A stretch of DNA of 39,508 bases from Chloroflexota bacterium (GCA_004297395.1 SCUO01000026.1:1-39508); one strand, 5' to 3'. Positions 15,459 to 23,326 are shown, counted from the stretch's first letter. The notes: generated from the letters alone by a model not told the origin. Numbers and translations are program-made.

Positions 15459-16228
15459 AAGAGCATCGTCGTCCCGTCCGGGAACTCGAAGTCGAAGGTC
15501 CCCGGCGCGAGCGGGGCGTCCGGCTCGAGCGAGGTCACGATCGCCTCCCGGGTCACGTCGCCACCGATCGTCTCGACGAGCCGGGTGATGATGCCCTCCA
15601 GCCGATCCACCGCCACCTGGATGTGGAAGTCAGGGCGGTCGGCGACTCGCTCGATGGCCCGAGGATGACTGCACTCCAGGACGATCGCCTCGCGGCCCGC
15701 GACCACGTCCGTGCCGGAGATCCAGGTGCGCCCGGTGGCCAGAACGTTCTGGCAGTAGCCGGCGGGGTGGACGAACAGCTCCGGCAGCGTCTCAAGCGGC
15801 AGCGGCGTGACCGGCTCGTAGACACGGGCCGGTCCGGGGAAGTCGTCGTCGAGGCCACGGGGCCGGTTGCGGACCGGCCGGGAGGTCCCGAGGCGATGGG
15901 TCCCGGAGAACGTCCGGACGGTCTCGCCGTCGCCGATCCAGAGCTCGAAGTTTCCGGCAGTGCCGCGGCCCGGCTCGGTCGTCGTGACCCGCGCATGACC
16001 TGGGTGGCGGACGGCCACATCCATCGCCACGAGCGTCTCGCCGCGGGCCGTGAACGTCCGTTCCTCGATCCGCATCCGGAGGGTCGAGAAGCGAAGCTCG
16101 GCGTCGCGCATGAAGGTGAACAGCTCGGCGACGCCGGGCAGGGTCGTCGGCAGGGCCACGACCTCGGGGTAGCGGCCGGCGGCATCGACGGGCACGAGCG
16201 CGGCTCGGTCCCAGAGTCGGGTGGACAT
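15455..16228 (-). CDS. LolA-like fold protein, uncharacterised
   Basis: A 257-residue soluble protein. The middle and C-terminal parts read like the LolA/LppX-type half-barrel seen in many uncharacterised bacterial proteins: a hydrophobic AELFTFMRDAELRFSTLRMRIEER segment is followed by alternating strands such as GNFELWIGDGETVRTFSG, then GREAIVLECSHPR, and FHIQVAVDRLEGIITRLVETIGG. No signal peptide or lipobox is visible, which is odd for this fold, so it would act in the cytoplasm unless secreted otherwise. The start chosen is the ATG closest to the conserved part; another ATG lies six codons upstream. Family assignment is by pattern recognition only. Confidence 0.6.
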   Translation of the reverse strand: MSTRLWDRAALVPVDAAGRYPEVVALPTTLPGVAELFTFMRDAELRFSTLRMRIEERTFTARGETLVAMDVAVRHPGHARVTTTEPGRGTAGNFELWIGDGETVRTFSGTHRLGTSRPVRNRPRGLDDDFPGPARVYEPVTPLPLETLPELFVHPAGYCQNVLATGRTWISGTDVVAGREAIVLECSHPRAIERVADRPDFHIQVAVDRLEGIITRLVETIGGDVTREAIVTSLEPDAPLAPGTFDFEFPDGTTMLF

Positions 16229-16302
16229 TGCGCCGGATTGTCGCACGCCGGCCGGGGCTCTGGCATCCCGGGGCGCCGGATCGCCGCACGCTGGACGAGC
16301 TC

Positions 16303-16331
16303 TTGACAGCTGCCCCCCGGCCGTCTATATA
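16303..16331 (+). promoter_or_regulatory. Promoter of the sodC-PadR operon
   Basis: TTGACA (16303-16308), a 17-base spacer and TATATA (16326-16331). The -10 lies inside the left arm of a PadR-type palindrome, so bound repressor would block RNA polymerase directly. Confidence 0.65.
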
Positions 16332-16347
16332 TCGCATTACGATATAT
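16327..16347 (+). promoter_or_regulatory. PadR-type palindromic operator
   Basis: ATATATCG-CATTA-CGATATAT, a perfect palindrome with 8-bp arms and a 5-base centre, overlapping the -10 of the sodC promoter. The inner core TATATCG-N5-CGATATA is identical in layout to the site at 5123-5141. Two PadR-like genes lie in the operon it controls, so autoregulation is the simplest reading. Confidence 0.7.
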
Positions 16348-16394
16348 CGCAGCGCGTATCAATGGCTGCGACCACCGGACTGGAGAGCGTTCCC

Positions 16395-16937
16395 ATGGCT
16401 CGTCGTCAGATCATCCTGCTGCTGGCCCTCGCCGGCGCGGCCCTCGCCGTCGGGGCGCCGGTGCTCGCCGTGGCCTCGTCGGGCGCATCGCACGCTTCGG
16501 CCGAGCTGCGCGACGCTGGCGGCGCCGTCGTCGGCTGGGCCAACTTCACCGAGGACTCGACTGGCCGCCTCCACATCAACGTCCACGTGAACGGAATCTC
16601 GGCCGGGCTCCACGGCATCCACATCCACGCCGTCGGCGCGTGCAGCCCCGACTTCCTGGCGGCCGGCGGCCACCACAACCCGCTCGGTGCCACCCACGGG
16701 CTCGATTCGCCCACCGGCGCCCACGCCGGCGACCTGCCGAATCTCGAGGTCAACGTCGCCGGGGTCGGGCACCTCGACGCGACGAGCGATCGGGCCAGCC
16801 TGTCGAACGGCCCGACGACCGTCTTCGACACCGACCGCAGCGCCCTCATCATCCACGCCGGGCCCGACGATCAGGTGACGAACCCGACTGGCAACAGCGG
16901 CGGCCGGATCGCCTGCGGCGTCATCGTCGCCGGCTGA
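16395..16937 (+). CDS. sodC: Secreted Cu/Zn superoxide dismutase
   Basis: A 180-residue protein with a signal peptide (MARRQIILLLALAGAALAVG, cleavage probably near residue 27-34). The SOD_Cu domain holds the Cu ligands His76 and His78 (GIHIHAVG), the bridging His93 (GGHHNP), His110 and Asp113 (HAGDLPN) in the Zn region and Cu ligand His154 (IIHAGPDD), with Cys83 and Cys174 as the disulfide pair. It converts superoxide to peroxide and oxygen outside the membrane. The ATG at 16395 has GGAGA upstream; an ATG 11 codons earlier lacks a ribosome-binding site. It leads a five-gene operon with overlapping junctions (next ATG at 16937) under a PadR-type operator. Confidence 0.93.
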   Translation: MARRQIILLLALAGAALAVGAPVLAVASSGASHASAELRDAGGAVVGWANFTEDSTGRLHINVHVNGISAGLHGIHIHAVGACSPDFLAAGGHHNPLGATHGLDSPTGAHAGDLPNLEVNVAGVGHLDATSDRASLSNGPTTVFDTDRSALIIHAGPDDQVTNPTGNSGGRIACGVIVAG

Positions 16938-17182
16938 TGGCCCGCGCCAGCATGGGCCGGTTCGCCGAGCCGGCCCTCTGGATCCTCGTCGCGCTCGGCC
17001 GCGGGCCGGCCGCCGCCGCCACCCTCCTGGTGACGGTCCGCCGGCTCGATGGCCCGGTCGGTCCCGCGACCCTGATCGGCGCGCTGGCCCGGCTCGAGCG
17101 GAGCGAGCTCATCGAACGCTCGACGGCGGATCGCCCACCGATGTATCGTCTGGCGACCTACTCGCCAGAGGCGTCCTCATGA
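16937..17182 (+). CDS. PadR-like transcriptional regulator, shortened copy
   Basis: An 81-residue winged-helix protein clearly related to the second PadR in this operon: GRFAEPALWILVAL matches GRFAEPSLYILASL, and GPATLIGALARLERSELIE matches GPGTLYGALARMEKRGLIE. The usual PadR HGY motif after helix 1 is replaced by Ala-rich sequence (AAATL), and the C-terminal dimerisation helix is missing (81 residues against 107). It may still bind DNA as a heterodimer, act as an antagonist, or be decaying. Its ATG overlaps the sodC stop (TGATG), and its own stop overlaps the next start (ATGA). Assignment as PadR-type is solid; function is not. Confidence 0.75.
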   Translation: MARASMGRFAEPALWILVALGRGPAAAATLLVTVRRLDGPVGPATLIGALARLERSELIERSTADRPPMYRLATYSPEASS

Positions 17183-17928
17183 GCCGGCTCATTGGTCTGT
17201 ATCCGGGTCCATGGCGTGCGCGATACGCAGCGGAGCTCCGCGATCTCCTGGCTGCCCGGCCCCCGGGGCTGGCAGGCCGCCTCGACCTCGTCGCGGGCGC
17301 GCTCGACGCCTGGTTACATCCCGAGCTCGTCGCCCCCGGCGCGGCCGAACCTCGACCGAGCCCGCGGGTCCGCCTGGCGGGCCTCGCCGCCATCGCCGGC
17401 GGCGCCCTGTGGCTCGCCATGGCCGTGACGCTCGTCGTGGTGGCATCGACGGGTCGCGATGCCGATTTCACCGTGGCGGGCTGGGTAGTCCTGCTCCTCC
17501 TGACGGTCGCCGCCCTCGGCGCCACGCCCCCCGGGCGAGCGCGAGTCGTCGGCGCCGGGATCCTGGTCGCCGCCCTCCTGTTCGGCGTTGGCGTCGTCCT
17601 GCCCTGGGAGCACAAGCCGCTCCTCGTCGTGCCCCTCCTGCTCGTCGTGTTCGGCGGCCTGCTCACGATCACGACGCTTCGGACCGGGCTGTCCCGTCCG
17701 GTGCAGGTGGCGATCGTGGGGGTCGGCTTCGGCCTGCCGTTCCCGGCCGTCATCGCCGCCCTCGCCGGGCTGCTCCCCGCCCTCGCGTCCGCTCCCATCG
17801 TGCTGCTCCCGCTCCTGGCGGTCTACGGCGCGGCGTGGCTGTTCGTCGGCGGCCTGCTGCTGCTCGACGGCGGCCGTCGCCGGCCCGGGACCGCCTCATC
17901 CACCAGACCCACGGAGGTCGCCGCATGA
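17179..17928 (+). CDS. Multi-pass membrane protein following PadR (copy 1)
   Basis: A 249-residue protein. The N-terminal 50 residues are soluble (MSRLIGLYPGPWRARYAAEL, then GRLDLVAGALDAWLHPEL), followed by five or six membrane helices from residue 66 to 232. The LYPxxWxARYxxEL N-terminus is a motif I associate with membrane proteins encoded beside PadR or sigma-factor genes; no biochemical role is known to me. It is paralogous to the gene at 18245: the first 50 residues align almost without gaps, while the membrane part has diverged. Start and stop both overlap neighbours by four bases (ATGA), so translation is coupled within the operon. Confidence 0.75.
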   Translation: MSRLIGLYPGPWRARYAAELRDLLAARPPGLAGRLDLVAGALDAWLHPELVAPGAAEPRPSPRVRLAGLAAIAGGALWLAMAVTLVVVASTGRDADFTVAGWVVLLLLTVAALGATPPGRARVVGAGILVAALLFGVGVVLPWEHKPLLVVPLLLVVFGGLLTITTLRTGLSRPVQVAIVGVGFGLPFPAVIAALAGLLPALASAPIVLLPLLAVYGAAWLFVGGLLLLDGGRRRPGTASSTRPTEVAA

Positions 17929-18248
17929 ACCAGGCCCTGGCCGAGCTCGGTCGATTCGCAGAGCCGTCGCTCTACATCCTCGCCTCGCTGGCCGACGGGC
18001 CGAAGCACGGCTACGCGATCATGACCGACGTCGAGGCGATCTCGGGCCAGCCGCTCGGGCCGGGGACCCTCTACGGGGCGCTCGCCCGGATGGAGAAGCG
18101 CGGCTTGATCGAGGCCCTCGAGCCGGTCGATCGACGCCGGCCGTACCGGATCACCGGGCTCGGCGCGACCACGCTCCGGCACCAGCTCGAGGGCCTCGCC
18201 GGGTTTACGCGCCTGGGCCTGGACAGACTTCGAGGAGCGTCCCGATGA
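17925..18248 (+). CDS. PadR family transcriptional regulator, full-length copy
   Basis: A 107-residue PadR-type winged helix protein with the family hallmarks: FAEPSLYILASLADGPKHGYAI near residues 11-32, GPGTLYGALARMEKRGLIE near 45-63 as recognition helix and wing, then RRPYRITGLG and a C-terminal helix for dimerisation. PadR proteins repress neighbouring genes and release DNA on binding phenolics, drugs or other ligands. The palindrome over the operon promoter (16327-16347) and its copy at 5123-5141 are the natural candidate targets. ACGGAGG lies 8 bases before the ATG. The ATG overlaps the previous stop, and its stop overlaps the next start. Confidence 0.88.
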   Translation: MNQALAELGRFAEPSLYILASLADGPKHGYAIMTDVEAISGQPLGPGTLYGALARMEKRGLIEALEPVDRRRPYRITGLGATTLRHQLEGLAGFTRLGLDRLRGASR

Positions 18249-19042
18249 GCCGTCTCGTGCGTCTCTACCCCAGGGCCTGGCAGGCCCGCTATGGCGAGGA
18301 GCTGGAGGCGCTCGCGGCGGCGCGGCCACTCGGCCTCGGCGGGGCGATCGACCTCGTTCGCGGGGCCCTCGATGCCCACCGCCACCCTGAGCTCGTCGAC
18401 CCGGCCGTGGTGGCGGCGACAGTGCGGGAGCCGGTGAGTCGCCAGCGGTACGAGGACCTCCGGGTTGCCCGTCGCCTGGGCCTGGGCACGTTTGTCGGGG
18501 CCGCCCTGCTCCTCATCGCCCCGATCGTCGCGCTCAACGGCCCGGTCGTCTTCGACGGCGATGGTGCCTATCGCGACGGGATGGCCGCGGTCCCCTTCAT
18601 GCTGGCCGCGATGGCCATGCTCTCGGGCGGGCTGCTGGGGCAGCTGATCCGGATCGGGCCGGGGCACCGGGTCACCCGGGCCGGGGCAATCCTTGCCATC
18701 ATCTGCGGTCCCCTGTGGGCCTTCGGGCCGTGGCTCGTCGGGCTGTGGGCGCTGGCCCTCGCCGGGCTCGTCGCGTTCGCGGTCGGTGCCTGGCGTGCCG
18801 GCGCCCTTCCGGGTGCCGCCGTGCTCGCCATCGTGACGCCCGGCGTCGTCAACGTCGCGATCCTCGCCTTCGGGATCATGTCGCACGTGGACCGGCTGCA
18901 GGGGGCGAACCTGTTTGCGCTCGCCATCGCCGCCCTGGCGCCCATCTGGCTCGCGATCGGGGCCACGCTGCTGTCACTGCCCGACGTCCAGGACGACCCG
19001 GCGCCGGCCGTCGAGACCGTCCGCGAGGGGTCCACCGCCTGA
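18245..19042 (+). CDS. Multi-pass membrane protein following PadR (copy 2)
   Basis: A 265-residue paralogue of the protein at 17179-17928. The N-terminus MSRLVRLYPRAWQARYGEEL and the block AIDLVRGALDAHRHPELVDP match copy 1, then about six hydrophobic helices run from residue 79 to about 250, with a short acidic tail. There are no enzymatic motifs. It is the last gene of the sodC operon, with its ATG overlapping the PadR stop. By analogy with other PadR-membrane protein pairs it could be a membrane partner or the regulated effector, but this is inference. The flavin reductase gene follows after 47 bases with its own -10 element. Confidence 0.75.
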   Translation: MSRLVRLYPRAWQARYGEELEALAAARPLGLGGAIDLVRGALDAHRHPELVDPAVVAATVREPVSRQRYEDLRVARRLGLGTFVGAALLLIAPIVALNGPVVFDGDGAYRDGMAAVPFMLAAMAMLSGGLLGQLIRIGPGHRVTRAGAILAIICGPLWAFGPWLVGLWALALAGLVAFAVGAWRAGALPGAAVLAIVTPGVVNVAILAFGIMSHVDRLQGANLFALAIAALAPIWLAIGATLLSLPDVQDDPAPAVETVREGSTA

Positions 19043-19077
19043 CCGACGTGGCCGACTCGGGCCGGTCGCACCTCCCG

Positions 19078-19083
19078 TAGACT
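19078..19083 (+). promoter_or_regulatory. TAGACT -10 element, probably leaderless start of the flavin reductase gene
   Basis: TAGACT ends 6 bases before the GTG at 19090. No ribosome-binding site precedes that GTG, which fits a leaderless transcript. Confidence 0.45.
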
Positions 19084-19089
19084 CCCGGG

Positions 19090-19638
19090 GTGGTGGACAT
19101 CGACGGCGATCGCTTCCGGCAGCTGATGGGCCGGTTCGTGACCGGCGTGTCGGTCGTGACCACGATCTCGGACGGCCGGCCCGCGGGGATCACCGTCAAC
19201 GCCCTGTCGCCGGTGTCGCTCGAACCGCCCCTGGTGATGGTCGCGCTCGATCGCCGGCGGTTCATCCATCCGATGGTCCGTGGCCTGGGCCGCTACGCCG
19301 TCAACGTCCTCGGCGAGGGTCAGCAGGCGCTCTCGGACTGCTTCGCCCACGCGGCCGTGAAGCCGGGCGAGCTGGGACGCGAGGAGTTCTGCGGCGCGGC
19401 CTGGCACGCCGGTCCCACCGGGCTGCCGATCCTCGACGGCGCGATCGCCGGACTCGAGTGCACCGTCGTCGAGACCTACCCGGCCGGCGACCATGACCTG
19501 TTCATCGGACGGGTCGACGCGCTCGACGACGGCGGCCCCGGGGCCGAGGAGATCGGGCCGCTCCTCTACTTTCGCCGGCGCTACCTCCGGATCGAGCAGG
19601 CGGCCCACGCCGAGGTCGAGGGAAAGCCGGAGGCCTGA
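19090..19638 (+). CDS. Flavin reductase-like domain protein
   Basis: A 182-residue protein of the flavin reductase (HpaC/FMN-binding split barrel) family. It shows the N-terminal RFVTGVSVVTT, then GITVNALSPVSLEPPLVMVALDR, YAVNVLGEGQ and a C-terminal PLLYFRRRYLRI block. Such proteins reduce FMN or FAD with NAD(P)H and often supply a flavin-dependent monooxygenase. No such oxygenase is encoded nearby, so the electron acceptor is unknown. It starts at GTG (a second GTG follows immediately) after a TAGACT box. The alpha/beta hydrolase starts 2 bases after its stop, so they form an operon with EthD and the downstream hydratases. Confidence 0.85.
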   Translation: MVDIDGDRFRQLMGRFVTGVSVVTTISDGRPAGITVNALSPVSLEPPLVMVALDRRRFIHPMVRGLGRYAVNVLGEGQQALSDCFAHAAVKPGELGREEFCGAAWHAGPTGLPILDGAIAGLECTVVETYPAGDHDLFIGRVDALDDGGPGAEEIGPLLYFRRRYLRIEQAAHAEVEGKPEA

Positions 19639-19640
19639 GC

Positions 19641-20528
19641 GTGCCAGTCGTTCGCGCCAACGGCCTCGACATCGGCTACGACGTCGTCGGCGCCGGCCCG
19701 CCGGCGGTCGTCCTCCACGGCGCGACGTCCGTGGGCCGGGAGGACTTCGCGGCCCAGCTGCCGCTCTTCTCGAAGGCCTTCCTCGTCCACCTGCCCGACG
19801 CCCGCGGGCACGGCCGGACGCGCTGGGACGCCACTGACGGCTTCCGCTACGACTGGCTCGTCGACGATCTCGAGGGCTTTGTGGACACGCTCGGGCTCCA
19901 GACGTTCCATCTCGTGGGCTTCTCGATGGGCGGGATGACGGCCCTCCAGTTCGCCGCCCGTCACCCGCGGCGGCTGCGGACCCTGGCGGTCATCGGGATC
20001 ACGACCCAGCGCGAGCCGCGAGCGAGCGTCGTCCGGCGGCTCATGGACCCGTCGAAGATCCTGGCCACGGACCCGGCCTGGGCAGCGGAGCTGTCGCGTC
20101 GCCACGACGGCGGCCAGGGGCCGGGCGCCTGGCAGCGGCTCCTCCCGGCCATCGCCGCTGACGTCGCCGTCCAGCCCCTGCTGGGTCCGGCCGAGCTCCA
20201 CGCGATCGATGCCCCGACGCTGGTGGCCTGTGGCGACCGGGACCCGTTCGTGCCCGCCGACCACGCCGTGGCCCTCGCCCGCCAGATCCCCCGCGCTCGC
20301 CTGTTCGTGGCGCCGGACTGCGGCCACGAGGTCATGGTCCGGAAGCCGGGCCTGTTCAACGAGGCCATGGCCGGCTTCTACCGCGCCACGGAGGCGGTGG
20401 CCCGCCGCCGCGCCGCCGAGGTGGATCCGGGCGCCCTCACCCATCCCGATGCCGCCGAGATCCCCGGCATCGACGAGACCGATGCCCGCTGGCTCGACAC
20501 CCGACAGCCCGAAGGAGACCCCGGATGA
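19641..20528 (+). CDS. Alpha/beta hydrolase
   Basis: A 295-residue alpha/beta-hydrolase. The oxyanion block is VVLHGATSVGR near residues 23-33. The nucleophile elbow is GFSMGG near 93-98 with Ser in the centre, the acid is in CGDRDPFVP near 195-203, and the His is in CGHEV near 227-231. The fold covers esterases, C-C bond hydrolases and dienelactone-type hydrolases, and the exact substrate cannot be read. The C-terminal 40 residues are a charged extension beyond the core. Start is GTG, 2 bases after the flavin reductase stop; its TGA overlaps the EthD ATG. Together with flavin reductase and EthD this resembles an aromatic-compound catabolic set. Confidence 0.88.
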   Translation: MPVVRANGLDIGYDVVGAGPPAVVLHGATSVGREDFAAQLPLFSKAFLVHLPDARGHGRTRWDATDGFRYDWLVDDLEGFVDTLGLQTFHLVGFSMGGMTALQFAARHPRRLRTLAVIGITTQREPRASVVRRLMDPSKILATDPAWAAELSRRHDGGQGPGAWQRLLPAIAADVAVQPLLGPAELHAIDAPTLVACGDRDPFVPADHAVALARQIPRARLFVAPDCGHEVMVRKPGLFNEAMAGFYRATEAVARRRAAEVDPGALTHPDAAEIPGIDETDARWLDTRQPEGDPG

Positions 20529-20866
20529 CGACCCTGCTCGTGCTCTATCGCCGCCCCGACGGCGACGACGCGGCCCTCGAGACGCTCGAGCGCCGGTACC
20601 GCGACGAGCACCTGCCGCTCGTGGCCGGCACGCCGGGCCTGCGGGCGACCCGGGTCTGGCGGGTCACCGAAGCCCTCGGCGAGCGGACCGACTACGTCCT
20701 CGCCTGCGCCATGGACTTCGACGACCGGCCGTCACTCGATGCCGGGCTCCGCTCCGACCCGATGCGCGCCGCCGGCCGGGTCCTCCGCGAGATCGCCCCG
20801 GACCTGGCGACGTTCCTGATCGTCGAGGACGCGCGCGACCTGCTCGGCGCCGCCCCCGGCGCCTGA
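20525..20866 (+). CDS. EthD-domain protein
   Basis: A 113-residue ferredoxin-like-fold protein of the EthD family: LYRRPDGDDAALETLERRYRDEHLPL, then GLRATRVWRV, and a MDFDDRPSLDAGLRS block. EthD proteins accompany the degradation of ethyl tert-butyl ether and of various aromatics, and some relatives are cyclases or isomerases. No catalytic residues can be asserted here. The ATG overlaps the hydrolase stop by four bases, so translation is coupled. The hydratase gene follows after 52 bases. Confidence 0.8.
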   Translation: MTTLLVLYRRPDGDDAALETLERRYRDEHLPLVAGTPGLRATRVWRVTEALGERTDYVLACAMDFDDRPSLDAGLRSDPMRAAGRVLREIAPDLATFLIVEDARDLLGAAPGA

Positions 20867-20918
20867 CGAGCCGGCCGGGGGCGATGGATACTTGGCCTCG
20901 ACGCCAGCGGAGGAGCGC

Positions 20919-21743
20919 ATGACCGACGTCGCGGCAGGGGAGCGGCAGCCCTCGATCCAGGTCGCGTTCCCCGCGCCGGGCGGTGCCACCAGTACGGTCG
21001 ACGGCGTCGCCCTGGTGACGCTCGATCGGCCGAAGGTCCTCAACGCCCTCGATTTCACCCTCATCGCCGAGCTGACCGACGCGCTCGAGGGCCTGGACCG
21101 CGACCCGACCTGCCGCGCGATCGTCATCACCGGCGCGGGCGAGCGGGCCTTCGCGGCCGGGGCCGACATCCGCGAGCTCGCCGTCCAGACTCCGGCCACG
21201 CTCCTCGCCGACGACGAGTTCCACCGCTGGGAGCGGATCAAGCGGATCCGGACGCCGCTCATCGCCGCGGTTCGCGGCTTCGCCCTCGGCGGCGGCTGCG
21301 AGCTGGCGATGACCTGCGATCTCCTCATCGCCGGGGAGGGCGCCCAGTTCGGCCAGCCCGAGATCCGCCTCGGGGTCATGCCCGGGGCCGGCGGGACCCA
21401 GCGCCTGACCCGGGCGATCGGCAAGGCCAGGGCCATGGAGCTCGTCCTGACCGGGCGGACGATGGGCGCCCCGGAAGCCGAGGCACACGGTCTCGTGACG
21501 CGGGTCGTCCCGGACGGCGAGGTCGTGGCCGCTGCCCTCGAGCTCGCCGCGACGATCGCCGCGATGCCCCCGCTCGCGGTCATCGCCGCGAAGGAGGCCG
21601 TGAACCGGGCGGAGGAGCTGGGTCTCGGGGCCGGACTCGAGTTCGAGCGCCGGAGCTTCTACCTGCTCTTCGCCACCGAGGATCAGCGCGAGGGGATGAG
21701 CGCGTTCAGCGACAAGCGCAAGCCGACCTGGAAGGGCCGCTGA
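20919..21743 (+). CDS. Enoyl-CoA hydratase/isomerase
   Basis: A 274-residue crotonase-fold enzyme. The substrate-binding block GERAFAAGADIREL lies near 70-83, the oxyanion block RGFALGGGCELAM near 116-128, and FGQPEIRLGVMPGAGGTQRL near 139-158. The two catalytic Glu positions of hydratases correspond to QPE (near 142) and the Gly-rich GVMPGAGG region, where the second Glu of EchA is replaced. This looks like the PaaF/short-chain hydratase group, which would hydrate 2,3-dehydroadipyl-CoA in phenylacetate degradation. GGAGGA lies 4 bases upstream of the ATG, and a longer N-terminus is not supported. The first 25 residues are an unusual linker. Confidence 0.87.
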   Translation: MTDVAAGERQPSIQVAFPAPGGATSTVDGVALVTLDRPKVLNALDFTLIAELTDALEGLDRDPTCRAIVITGAGERAFAAGADIRELAVQTPATLLADDEFHRWERIKRIRTPLIAAVRGFALGGGCELAMTCDLLIAGEGAQFGQPEIRLGVMPGAGGTQRLTRAIGKARAMELVLTGRTMGAPEAEAHGLVTRVVPDGEVVAAALELAATIAAMPPLAVIAAKEAVNRAEELGLGAGLEFERRSFYLLFATEDQREGMSAFSDKRKPTWKGR

Positions 21744-21753
21744 GGAGGGTTCG

Positions 21754-22506
21754 ATGAGCTGGGACCGCGAACTGGGTGACGAGCCGCAGCCGGCCTGGCG
21801 CGACCGACCCCCGGACATCCTCGCTCCGATCGACGACGACGCCCCGGTGAGCGGCCATCACCCGCCGCCGCCGGCGCCCGCGTCGCCGGCCGAAGCCCCG
21901 GAGCACGACTGGCTGGCGGCCGAGGCCATCCTCATGCCGATCCTCCGGCCGGTCGGCACGAGCGGGACGCGGATCGCCGATCTCGACACCGAGGCCCTCG
22001 CCTCCGAGGGCATGAAGAACCACGCGACCCCGGTCCTCGACGACGGTCCGTCCGGGCTCTCGATCGGCTACATCCTCCGGGTCGGGGCGTTCGACGTCCA
22101 CGTCAACGCCGACCACCTCCTGGCCTGGGGCGCCACCCCGGACGAGGTCCGGGCCGCGGCGATGGCCAACCTGGCGGCCTGGTCCGAGACCGCGCCATGG
22201 ACCGACGAGGCCTCCGGCCAGCGGCGGCTCATCTCGTCGGCCTCGGGCGGCGGCGGGGACGCCACCCGGATCCTGCTGCCCGAGGTCCGGGCCGACCTGA
22301 CGGCGGCGCTCGGCGGCAGCGGTCGCGTGCTCGTCGGGATCCCGGAGCGGGACCTCCTCGTGGCCGGTGCGCTCCTGTCGGACGACGAGGAGTTCGCCGT
22401 GCTCTTCGCCGAGTTCGTTCGGGATCACGCCGCGGGCGCCGACCAGCCGCTGGACCCGCGCCTCCACGAGATCGTCGGGGGTGAGCTCCGGCCGTTCGCC
22501 GGGTGA
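21754..22506 (+). CDS. Uncharacterised protein, possibly DUF1444-like
   Basis: A 250-residue soluble protein I cannot assign with confidence. Residues 1-52 are low-complexity and Pro-rich. The rest has GYILRVGAFDVHVNADHLLAWG, then ATRILLPEVRADL and RVLVGIPERDLLVAGALLSDDEEFAVLFAEFV. This arrangement of short beta-alpha units ending in a 'valid-service or availability' type LVGIPERDLL block recalls YtpQ/DUF1444 proteins. It sits between two enoyl-CoA hydratase genes, with spacings of 10 and 4 bases, so it is in the same operon; a role in CoA-thioester metabolism is not implied by any motif. Confidence 0.6.
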   Translation: MSWDRELGDEPQPAWRDRPPDILAPIDDDAPVSGHHPPPPAPASPAEAPEHDWLAAEAILMPILRPVGTSGTRIADLDTEALASEGMKNHATPVLDDGPSGLSIGYILRVGAFDVHVNADHLLAWGATPDEVRAAAMANLAAWSETAPWTDEASGQRRLISSASGGGGDATRILLPEVRADLTAALGGSGRVLVGIPERDLLVAGALLSDDEEFAVLFAEFVRDHAAGADQPLDPRLHEIVGGELRPFAG

Positions 22507-22510
22507 CGGC

Positions 22511-23326
22511 GTGAGCGATCCGGGCGCACCGGCCGCGGATCGGGCGGACGGCCCGTCCGTCGTCCTGGCGATCGCCGACGGCGTCGCCACGATCACCCTC
22601 AATCGACCGGCAGCCCTCAACGCCCTGACCATCCCGATGAAGGAGCGCCTCCTGGCGGCGCTGGCCGAGGTCCACGCCGACGCACGGGTCCGCGCGGTCG
22701 TCCTGACCGGGGCAGGTCGGGCGTTCTGTGCCGGCCAGGACCTGAAGGAGCGACTCGCCCCCGATCCACCTCCCCTCGATGACGAGCTGCGGCTCCGGTA
22801 CAACCCCATCGTCCGGGCCATTCGCGACCTACCCCAGCCCGTGGTCGCGGCCGTGAACGGCGTCGCGGCCGGGGCCGGCGCATCGCTGGCCTTCGCCTGC
22901 GACCTCCGGATCGCCGCCGACACGGCCTCGTTCGTGCTCGCCTTCGGCCGGATCGGGCTCGTCCCGGACAGCGGCGCGACCTGGACCCTGCCCCGGCTCG
23001 TCGGCGCGGCACGGGCCTCGGAGATGGCGCTCCTGGGCGACCCGGTGAGCGCGGCCGACGCCCTCCAGATGGGGCTCGTCTCACGGGTCGTGCCGGCGGA
23101 CGCCCTGGCCGCGGAGGCGGCCGCGATAGCCGGCCGGATCGCCGGCCTGGCACCCGGGGCAACGACCGCCACGAAGCGCCTGCTCGGCGGGGCTTTCGAC
23201 CATGACCTCGACGTCGCGCTCGCCGCCGAGGCCGCCGCCCAGGCGGCGGCCGGCGCCCACCCCGACCACGCCGAGGGCCTCGCCGCGTTCGTCGAGAAGC
23301 GCGCGCCGAGGTTCCGAGGCGGGTGA
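22511..23326 (+). CDS. paaG: PaaG-like enoyl-CoA hydratase/isomerase
   Basis: A 271-residue crotonase-fold protein resembling PaaG, the 2-(1,2-epoxy-1,2-dihydrophenyl)acetyl-CoA isomerase that makes the oxepin in phenylacetate degradation. Blocks seen are GRAFCAGQDLKER near 70-82, NGVAAGAGASLAFACDLRIAA near 117-137 and RIGLVPDSGATWTLPRLVG near 147-165; Asp155 in VPDSG matches the acid typical of PaaG and delta-3,delta-2 isomerases. The C-terminal ERR/EKRAPRFRG end is also family-like. The GTG start is 4 bases after the previous stop, and its TGA overlaps the next GTG (GTGA). The epoxidase genes that make its substrate are 7 kb downstream. Confidence 0.82.
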   Translation: MSDPGAPAADRADGPSVVLAIADGVATITLNRPAALNALTIPMKERLLAALAEVHADARVRAVVLTGAGRAFCAGQDLKERLAPDPPPLDDELRLRYNPIVRAIRDLPQPVVAAVNGVAAGAGASLAFACDLRIAADTASFVLAFGRIGLVPDSGATWTLPRLVGAARASEMALLGDPVSAADALQMGLVSRVVPADALAAEAAAIAGRIAGLAPGATTATKRLLGGAFDHDLDVALAAEAAAQAAAGAHPDHAEGLAAFVEKRAPRFRGG

